Origin: Boswellia sacra
Taxonomy: Eukaryota > Streptophyta > Magnoliopsida > Sapindales > Burseraceae
DNA length: 64,000 bases
Direction of reading: 5' to 3'
Assembly: GCA_013180625.2 (NCBI GenBank)
Contig: SNVD02012231.1
Location: forward strand, 1 to 64,000
The translations under genes and the position numbers were made by a program. The notes below the pieces were generated by a model. It was not told the origin of the DNA. It saw only the letters and a list, made by a program, of their open reading frames with translations, and made no database searches. Below are positions 56,491-64,000 of the stretch, in pieces. Each line of letters starts with the position of its first letter. Within the stretch, counting starts at the first letter, position 1.

Positions 56491-58457
56491 AGACTTTGCT
56501 AGTCCTCGAGCAACTACGACAATATGAAATAAAACTAAACCGAAACAGAATCAACAAAAAATTAAAACACACAAATGCTTCATCTTGCAAATAGGCCTCA
56601 AAACTTGTACTTAATTATAACCCAAGGAAAACTTCAAAATAATGCACTTGATCAAGAATTTTATCTCAAAGATTAGTTTCGCTTCATTTCAATTCCTCAA
56701 GTGTGTGTGTGTAGAGCCATTCTCACCTAATCACTTGTAACCCGGATGAGTTTATGCATAAAAATGAATCATATTTAATATTGAAGATGTGTGTATAAAT
56801 GAACTCCATAGGCCTGCTTTTCAAGTCACTCTCCACTAATGTAGACATGCACAACACCAAGGATCAAGTAGGACTTTATTAAGTTTGTAACGTTTGGCTT
56901 GGGTGAAGGTATGATAAAGGATAATAATTTGGCTCAAATCACCCACAAACACATAAATCATTCAAGACTATGTAGAGCTCAACCCTATAACACAACTTCA
57001 TTTCAATTCACCAGGTTACTCCCCCAAACTTATTTAGAACACTCAATCTTTTTTTTTTTTTTTGCAGAAAACAAAAGAAAACTACACCCCCACACTTTGT
57101 TGTTTCATTCTTTTTAAGAACACTTAAGGGTATAGATCTCTTATTCTTCTTCTTTTGTTCTCTTTTTTTTCTTTTTTTTTTCTTTTTTTTTTACTAGACT
57201 TCCCCTCCCCCACACTTAAATAACACATTGTCCTCAATGTGTAAGTACGTGGACGATAAGTACAGATTGGCTTTTTTTTCTTTTTTTCTTTTTTTTTTTA
57301 CAAACACAATAGAACTCACTTGCATTGCTCATGACACATCCCAACCTCCTCTAACTTCCCAAAACCAGAACATAGCTCAGAATTTAATTGTGAATGATCT
57401 ACATGCTCATAGGTAAGGGATAAACTGTTTGGAACAAATTCATTTGAGGTTAGGAAATCTTTTAGTGAGTTAACAAAGAAAAAGGCTTACAGAGGCTCAA
57501 AGGGATAACTAGGGATCAATTTCAGTCAAGGTTGGCTATTAAGGCTCAAACGGTCCAAAGATGGCCTAAATCATTTCCCCAATGTTGCACAGTCTAGGAT
57601 TTCGCCTCGAGTGACCATCAAACAAGTTCTAGAATTCATTGAAATCTGAAGAAACACTTAAATTACATAAACTTTCTCTAAGTAAACAAATAACTCAGTG
57701 ATAATGGCTCGGTGCTCAATTTTGTGCAAGGACTCAAAGGTAAAGCAAAAACTAATTAACATTTCAAGCACACAGATCCATGCATCATTTATCATTTTCC
57801 AAGAGTTATTCTTAATTCAATCATTGCCTTATCATTGGCCCATAAAATGCAAGAGAAGAGGTACGTGGCATTGTTACACCTGAGTCAAGATTGTATATTT
57901 CAACAATCCTTAGGACCAGTAGCCCGCAGACTTAAGGTTTCCAGCCTATATACCTTTATTATAAAGAACAAAACAAGAAACAAGACACTTCAAACAACAT
58001 GAAATAAACAAACTACAGATTTATTCGAGAGAATGCGTTTCAAGGGTTAAAGAAAACCCCATATTCTGCCATTCTCAACTTTTTTCCACAATTTTTTTTA
58101 ATCGAAAGTGATAAAGACAAAAAACACATAACAACTTCAAAATTACATAAAACTAAACTTACTCATAAAATAACAAAGTCCAACAAGCCAGCAAACAAAA
58201 ACAAGTCAGTTAGAATGGGTCTAAAAAGTTAGAAGTTAGCCTCCTTATTCAGTCATTATGGATTAAAGAGATCCAAAATGCGTTTCAAGAGGACTTACAC
58301 TTTTTAAGCCACCACTCTAAAAACCAAGATTAGAAAATATTACCTGGGACAAAAGAAACAACCTGAAAAAACTCAAAAAGAAATAACATAAAAAAAAACT
58401 CAAATAAACACAATAAAAAGAAAGCAAACGAAAACAAAGCAAACCAGCTGATATAGA
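56491..58457 (-). other. element E 3' noncoding region
   Basis: Nearly 2 kb without a supported frame. It has poly-T runs (57050, 57165-57190, 57270-57300) and ACATTGTCCTCAATGTG at about 57222-57239 beside a pyrimidine tract (a second purine tract on minus). At 58020-58330 it has GCGTTTCAAG...GGAC motifs like those flanking the same region in C and D. The shared motifs show common descent of this region although the LTRs have diverged beyond recognition. Confidence 0.75.
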
Positions 58458-59107
58458 TTACAGATGGAGCGTTAAATCCAGTTTACGCCTCTTATTGCCT
58501 TCTCCAAACCAATCAATCCGAGCTGTTGTTGGATCAGGCGAATAGACGAATTCTTGTAGTTTGTCAATTAACTCCCCTGCCGTTGAAGCTGTAACAAGGA
58601 TTTGCCTCGCTGATGGTGAGATAAAATTTTTTTCTACAGCTTGATCAAGAAAAAACAACAAACCATCAAAAAAGTTATTGACATTTAACAAACCAATGGG
58701 TTTTTTATGGATGTTTAGCTGTGCCCAAGATGTGATTTGAAATATCTCCTCTAATGTACCATAACCACCGGGCAAAGCTATAAATGCATCAGATTTAATG
58801 ATCATATGTGCAATACGCTCATGCATACTAGAAACCTGTAACTCTTCCCCCATGGTGTTGACTACGATATCTCGTACAGCTAATGGTTTAGGGATAATGC
58901 CGAGAACTTTGCTTCCTCCTAAGGATGCAGCTGTCGACACACACCCCATTAACCCAACACTACCCCCTCCATAAATCAAATGAATACCCCTCGCAGCTAA
59001 TGTCCTACCAAGATCAAGAGCTGCTGTTGTAAACTCTCCATCTTTACCAATTGCGATCCACAAAATACGCATATATTTTGGAGTCGCCGAATTGGTGTTT
59101 TCTCCAT
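58458..59107 (-). pseudogene. LOG-family cargo gene, element E (one frameshift)
   Basis: The start ATG at 59107 begins MEKTPIRRLQNICVFCGS; one missing base right after CGS (near 59055) shifts the frame, and the rest to the TAA at 58458 is uninterrupted (about 200 codons). Seen in order: [78 protein letters not shown]. The Arg of MHER and the PGGYGTLEE loop, both needed in LOG enzymes, are intact. The tail NKRRKLDLTLHL is a basic patch plus LxLxL. The 650-bp span fits a family member of about 216 residues. A TATATATCC sequence lies about 110 bp upstream. Confidence 0.94.
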
Positions 59108-59209
59108 TTCTACAAGTGCTCTAACCTTGTGTAAGACAATGATGCACGTTAGGTAATATGCTTTTCAAGTGCAAGATAGGTTCTAATAATGACATTTGAA
59201 AATATGGAG

Positions 59210-59221
59210 AATGGATATATA
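59210..59221 (-). promoter_or_regulatory. possible TATA box upstream of LOG in E
   Basis: The minus strand reads GTGTATATATCC about 105 bp upstream of the LOG ATG, after a CACGTG-containing repeat array. Weak but well placed. Confidence 0.4.
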
Positions 59222-59249
59222 CACACGTAACACTCTCAAATTTGACACA

Positions 59250-59508
59250 TGGGGACATAATTTCGGTGGGGGTTGCTCGATGCAGATTTATCGCCCCAAG
59301 ATTTGAAAAAATGAGATATGCTTTCGGCGAGGTTTGACAAACCTACACACTTGTCTCCCACGTGAAGCATGAAAAATGGAAATATACTTTCGACGGGGTT
59401 TGACAAAACCGCCACACTTGTCTCCCACGTGAAGCATGAAAAGTAGAGATATACTTTCGGTGGAGGTTGACAAAACCTCCACACTTGTCTCCCACATGTA
59501 CTTATGCC
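59250..59508. repeat. 3-4 x 66-bp repeat with internal hairpins between ORF-X and LOG (E)
   Basis: Units start at 59316, 59382 and 59449 (spacing 66 and 67), with a weaker one before. Each holds CTTTCGRYGRGGTTTGACAA, CACACTTGTCTCCCACGTG and a stem such as GTGGAGGTT...AACCTCCAC around GACAA. Each unit includes CACGTG (a G-box core) except the last, which has CACATG. The frames read here come only from the repeat. Confidence 0.9.
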
Positions 59509-59652
59509 CTAGGGTAGTCATATGGTTTGTCAAAAAGAAAACTTGAAATTAAAACAAACAAAATCAACAAACAACAACAACACAAAAACCACATTGATAA
59601 TCAGATCAAACGAAACAAGAAAGAAATAAAATTCGACAACAACAACACACAT

Positions 59653-60282
59653 TCAAATATACAAGTAGTTGTAATTGTGGCTCACATCTTCCTCTGGTTT
59701 TACGTCCAGTAACGGCTGAAACGCCTTCTATGAGTCGGGGATTTGCTTCCCATCCAGTTTCCTTATAAACTGGCAAACAGGGTCGTTTTTAGTCAGATTC
59801 CCTAGACTATAACACTGCAATTCATCACGAAATTGTGTCCATAGATTAAGCAATTCACGCTGAACATATCCACAAGAATGTGACTCGAGAGTTAACAAAA
59901 CATTATCCAGCGACTCATTACTCAAACCATTCTTAATAAATGAAAGTTTATCTTCTCTATTCCTGTACGCAAAACCTAATGAATGACAAGTCTGGTTACA
60001 ATTCCATCTAGCACATTTATAACATACTTGTAACCGCTTCGCTCTTCGCCTCTTGGCGTAGTAGCTCTTTCCTAGACCAGGCATGTATTTTGCGAGATTA
60101 ATGTCAGGTTCACCTGACAATCTCACCTTGGCTTCGATAAGCCATCGGATATTAGCAGGCACATTTAAGAGCATCAACGCCCAAAGTCTAGTCATCCGTA
60201 CTTTATAAATTTTGAACACAGCATTTTGAGGAAGTGAAGGGAAATATTTACGAAGGTTCGACAGAAATATATCGGCATCTAT
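59653..60282 (-). pseudogene. ORF-X in element E
   Basis: 210 codons. The start codon position holds ATA (60282), where D and C have ATG, followed by DADIFLSNLRKYFPSLPQN. Then NIRWLIEAKVRLSGEPDINL, MPGLGKSYYAKRRRAKRL, CYKCARWNCNQTC (all four Cys spaced as in D and C), LSFIKNGLSNESLDNVLLTL, LLNLWTQFRDELQCYSLGNL, DPVCQFIRKLDGKQIP. One in-frame stop follows (TAG where D has TAT), and the frame ends DVKPEEDVSHNYNYLYI, TGA. Otherwise unbroken. Residue conservation across E and D/C at divergent DNA suggests past protein-level selection. Confidence 0.78.
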
Positions 60283-60647
60283 TGAAGAGGAGAAAAGGAA
60301 AGATATTACCGATAATGTGATTGAGTCTGCTCTTCTCCAAGATGTGCACGTTTCAAACCTTCGGGCAATGGCTTCAGCTTTCGTTTAGATGTTTCCACAA
60401 GCTGCTGCACAAATGAGCTCAAAGCACAGAGTAATCAAATTAAACAAAAGAAAGGAAAAGAAAAGAGCTGAAACGAAACTAAAGACACATAAAAGAGTAA
60501 CAAAACCATAACAAACAAAAGTAAAAAACTAAGTAAAAAAATATAAAAACAAAGAACATATGGCAAAGAGAGATAAAACCTGATCAATTTGATGGCCTAT
60601 GAAAGGAATCTCCTCGAGACACAAAAGTCGATCATTATTACCTCATT
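60283..60647 (-). other. post-pol spacer of E
   Basis: Mostly noncoding and A-rich. Around 60400-60330 the minus strand reads KLKPLPEGLKRAHLGEEQT, a stray copy of the KPLPEGLKYAYLGE segment normally found between protease and RT. It is out of place here, so it marks a rearrangement next to the pol deletion. Confidence 0.65.
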
Positions 60648-61733
60648 TTATTTTTCTTTTTTTTTTAAAACATTGGGTTGCCTCCCAATAAGCGCTTGGT
60701 TTAACGTCCTCAGCCTGACGTTGGTTCCATCATGGCAGAGGTCCAATCTCCACTGTGCTTCTCTAGTGGGCTTGGATCCTTTTTCCAACAAGAATTGGTG
60801 CATGCATATGGCTGGGCCTTGGATGTTAGCAATCGTCCACCCAATAGCTGTTTTGTGGTCTGTAAGTATTCGGACGAGTTTCTCTTCTTGTATTCGTGCA
60901 AGGCCCATTTCCATTGTAATTGGCAAAGTATCATTCTCACCTAAGAATCCATGATTCAAATGATCTGGCAGTGACTTAAGCTCCAAGGTATTGGCTTTCG
61001 TCACAGAAGGAAGAAGTTTCTCATTAGATAAAGTAAATTGTATGTACGAAACATCATACCTATTTGTGGTTATTGCTATGGTCTCATTTAAGCTCGCTAT
61101 AGCTTCCTCCATTTCTTTGGATACTTGAATCAAAATTCCTGACTCATTGGAATTTTCTGTCCCTATATGCTCACTAATAGCTACATCCAATCCATTCTTG
61201 CGAGTTAACTCAAAATATTGTTGTGACAAAGAATCAACAATGTCAACTGCAAAAACAGAATGTAAGTTACTAGAGTACCTCATTGCCTCAAAAATATTGA
61301 AACATATCACCTTGCCATCAAACTCTATGATGAGAGTGCAATCATGAACATCAATCTTGGTTCTAACAGTTTTCGAGAATGGTCTCCCTAAAAGAATCGG
61401 AGTTGGATTAGGAGATGTCTCATTCTCTATTTTAAGGACATAGAAGTCTGCTGGGAAAACCAATTGATTCACCTGCACAAGCACATCTTCCACAACTCTT
61501 TTGGGATATGCATTAAAATGATAAGCAAGTTGAATGGTAATATCAGTTTTCGCAAAAGGTCCAAGATTTAAAGAAGCATAAATAAATATGGCATTGACAT
61601 TATATAAGATTGCTTCTAAATCTAAAATACTCTTCAAACTTGGTTTTCCATGGTGCATGAATGGTGTCATACCTGGATTATTGCATTTTCTGAGTAATTT
61701 TTCTTGGTAGTACAGCCTGAAACATTTTCCCAC
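60648..61733 (-). pseudogene. element E protease and truncated RT leader
   Basis: 361 codons open. The protease active-site region is changed (LDLEAILYNVNA where D reads LDLGASVNLLPY), while VVEDVLVQVNQLVFPADFYV and PILLGRPFSKTVRTKIDV are typical. It then reads EKLVRILTDHKTAIGWTIAN and PTREAQWRLDL, the last residues before RT. The frame passes directly into the conserved untranslated post-pol motif (AAGCGCTTATTGGGAGGCAA), so all of RT, RNase H and integrase is missing. Loss of the catalytic Gly and neighbours makes the protease doubtful. Confidence 0.88.
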
Positions 61734-62766
61734 ACTTCACTTTCACATTCCCTTTTAACTTTCTCAGGATTGACTGGTGCATAACTCCTTGAGACATTTT
61801 GTATAACAAGGTACTTTGCTCTGTAGATCCAGAAGTTTGGGGGGGGGGTATCATTTTACCTTCGATTTTTGTGAAAGTATCCAGGATTTCTTGTTCTTGT
61901 TCCTCCTTCTTCATTTCGCGCAATCTACTAGGAAAAAGTGGAGGAGAAACATATGCAGGAATGGGAGTTATAGGATTTACCTGAGAAGTCAGTGTTTTGT
62001 TCATGGTGGAAGTGGTGTCATCTCCTTCATCAGTTTGTGATTTCTTTGGTAGGACATCTAATTGCTCTCCATTTTGCAAAGTTTTCGCACAAGAATTCTC
62101 TCTTGGATTGATCACCATTTGACAAGATAATTCTTCTGAGCCTTGGCCCTCGAATTTGCTCATGCTAGTAGCCAGTTGTTCCATTTGATTTACCAGGTTT
62201 TGGATACTTGCCCCAGTTTCCTGCTGGAATTGCATTGTGTTAGTGGCAAGTGCATTAACAATATCCTCGAGTGACATACCTGAATTTTCTGAAGCTAGTT
62301 GTGGTGCTAGTTGTGGCATTGGTGGTGGTTGCATTTGAAATGGTTGCTGCACTCTAGGTTGATTGAAACCTTGTGGCCGATTTGGTATCACATTTGGAGT
62401 GATTGGTTGATGATCCCAGTAACTGAAATTATGTTGATCTTCCCATCCAGCATTGTAAGTGCTAGAGAAAGGATCATACCATTGCCTCGTTTGTCCTGGA
62501 AATCCAACCATGGCATTGGCTTGTTCGATATATTCCTCTTGTAAAGTTGGATACATGTCGATTGGATGCTCCATCGTAGAATATATCCCACATTCATAAG
62601 ATTTTTTCATATCTCCTACAGCCATGTTTGCCACAAGAGAGGTTAGCTCAGAAAGTTGTTGTTCAATGTTCGGAGTGCTTACCTCATTTACTCTCCATGG
62701 TACTTGTGGCTCAAATCTGCTACTGATTGATAGAAGTTTACTGCCATGTTGTCTAAACACAAACAA
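61678..62766 (-). pseudogene. element E gag, C-terminal part only
   Basis: 362 codons open. It starts at ATG 62766, but the first residues (SISSRFEPQVPWRVNEVSTP) match the middle of Athila gag. The knuckle reads CGIYSTMEHPIDMYP, a CCHC with two Cys changed to Tyr. Next come FSSTYNAGWEDQHNFSYWDH, a Pro/Gln-rich stretch, and LEDIVNALATNTMQFQQETG. The N-terminal particle-forming domain is absent. The frame overlaps the protease frame by about 55 bp with a frame change. Confidence 0.88.
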
Positions 62767-62836
62767 TCAGAAAAGAAAAACAAAGAAAATATGAATCAAC
62801 AATGAAAACAAAATAACAAATCGATTAGAAAATCCA

Positions 62837-62853
62837 TCCCCGGCAACGGCGCC
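62837..62853 (-). other. element E primer binding site (tRNA-Asp)
   Basis: The minus strand reads TGGCGCCGTTGCCGGGG, an exact match to the tRNA-Asp complement, seven bases inside the LTR. Confidence 0.93.
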
Positions 62854-62860
62854 AAAAACT

Positions 62861-64000
62861 TGATGCGTTCGAAACTAGCAAGTATACTAGTCGCACAGTA
62901 ATAAAGTGATAAGTAAGATATCGTTCCCACGAGGATTGATTCTAATTGAATTTGTTATTTCCAGCAACAATTAACTAAATGGGGGGTTTTGTTGGTTGAT
63001 TAACTAGATGAAAAACTGAATACGACAGTAATTAATGAATAACACAATGCAAGTAAAGAATAACAAAACAGAAAGTTGATTGGAGTGAAAACTCAATGAG
63101 AGAAACCTGGTTAAGGGATCCTTCTCTGCCACAAGATATGGATTTGCTAATTAATCATAGAATTGTCATCCAATTACACCATTGAAATTATCAACCGTAG
63201 ATAACAACAAGCTCTGTTATCCAATCTTTCCTTACTTTGTCGTTAAATAAAACAGGCTCTTTATTTAATCTCTATCCATTAAACAACCTAGAACAAGCTC
63301 TCTAAATTTAATTCAATGGATGCATTACGATAAGAAAGATAGGTTGATCTAAGCAATAACACACAAGCTCGGATTATTTAACTTAGGTTGTATTCTCCAA
63401 TTGCAATCTCTGATCACAATTTTGCTACTAATGATTAGAAGTTCAAGACAATTACGGATCAAGATTTCTAGTCTAGCAATAAATCACAACCAGATTATAT
63501 TCAGTTGGTCACTCAAATACAATCAGCAAGCAATCATAAGCATTAAATATGGGAGAATACAAGCAACTTCAATTAGAGAATTGGATAACAAGTCCTTACA
63601 CAATCCACTTACAAAAACCATATCAGGGGCTTTGAAATCACCCTCAACCAATTCAGATTTAGTTACACATGTTTAAGAACGTGGTAAATACAATACAACA
63701 TGGAGAAATTCCAGAAAATGAAAGGGAAGGGAAAAACTTAGCAAATTTGATGTAATTCTCTTTGGATTGTAGTTCTTCCTCTTTCCAAGCTTCCTTTCTC
63801 CTTCAAGAACTCCAAGAAATGAAAGAATTCCAGAGCTGCAGCCTCCACCACCTGTCTCTTATACACATCTAGATGTGTATAAGAGACAGGTTTTAATACT
63901 CTGCTACAGTAACGTGCTACAGTGTCCCGTATTATACATGCTACAGTGATGTGTGGAATTACATTCTACACTTCTCACACTGTTTTGATTACAACTTTCA
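62861..64000 (-). repeat. element E 5' LTR, truncated by window end
   Basis: 1140 bp seen of about 1437. It differs from 55039-56475 at few positions, for example one base near 62902 and a small change near 63484. It contains the sequencing-adapter artefact at 63852-63889. Confidence 0.95.
63852..63889. other. Nextera/Tn5 mosaic-end junction adapter (artefact)
   Basis: CTGTCTCTTATACACATCT followed at once by its exact reverse complement, 38 bp in all. This is the 19-bp Tn5 mosaic end in both orientations, the known junction adapter of Illumina Nextera mate-pair libraries. In the partner LTR (56034-56080) the same place holds about 42 bp of ordinary sequence. This is not plant DNA. Confidence 0.98.

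Larger units (their letters stand above)
55039..64000 (-). mobile_element. Athila-like element E, no RT/RNase H/integrase, carries LOG cargo
   Basis: 3' LTR 56475-55039, polypurine tract, 3' noncoding region, LOG, ORF-X, protease, C-terminal gag, tRNA-Asp primer site, then a 5' LTR cut by the window end. The reading frame leaves pol just after the residues leading into RT and lands in the conserved post-pol sequence (about 60720-60650), so RT, RNase H and integrase are deleted. The N-terminal gag domain is also missing, since only about 90 bp separate primer site and gag frame. The LTRs are nearly identical, so insertion is recent. Confidence 0.9.

Noticed and set aside
59236..59533. Overlapping short frames with repeated residues
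   Set aside because: They arise only from the 66-bp noncoding repeat.

Overview
This window is nuclear DNA from a flowering plant, most likely a dicot, and it lies in retrotransposon-rich intergenic sequence. Composition is AT-rich. Almost all coding capacity belongs to nested, decayed LTR retrotransposons. No intact host gene, tRNA, rRNA or CRISPR array was seen.

Layout. (A) 1-5294, minus strand: the 5' half of a Ty1/copia element cut by the left edge, with a 1.86-kb LTR holding two families of tandem repeats. (B) 5295-22223, minus: an older Ty1/copia element. A lies inside its 3' LTR, and its gag is split at codons 13-14 by (D) 10167-21451, plus: an 11.3-kb Ty3/gypsy element of Athila type with a tRNA-Asp primer site and an intact CTTGC target duplication. 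22224-24746 is featureless AT-rich DNA. 24747-25270 is a CACTA-like palindromic repeat block. 25700-31100, minus, holds exon fragments of three unrelated host genes (TAF1, RPN10, sterol methyltransferase SMT1) in one orientation, with a SINE in one intron. (C) 32065-43370, minus: a sister of D. 43371-55038, plus: LTR, leader, gag, protease, RT and RNase H remains of a Tat/Ogre-type gypsy element (T). (E) 55039-64000, minus: a third, more diverged Athila-like element inserted in the RNase H of T and cut by the right edge.

Main observation. All three Athila-like elements (D, C, E) carry the same two-gene cargo between pol and the 3' LTR, where Athila elements usually carry an env-like frame. 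The first gene is an unrecognised Cys-rich basic protein of about 210 residues, here called ORF-X. The second is a LONELY GUY (LOG) family protein, the enzyme family that releases active cytokinin from its riboside 5'-monophosphate. The LOG copies end in a basic patch plus an LxLxL (EAR-like) tail. In E the LOG frame has one frameshift and no other visible damage, although E has lost RT, RNase H and integrase. This suggests a retrotransposon lineage that captured a phytohormone-activating gene and kept it across subfamilies.

Quality warning: 63852-63889 is an exact palindrome of two Tn5/Nextera mosaic ends. It is a library artefact left in the assembly and replaces about 42 bp of the E LTR.
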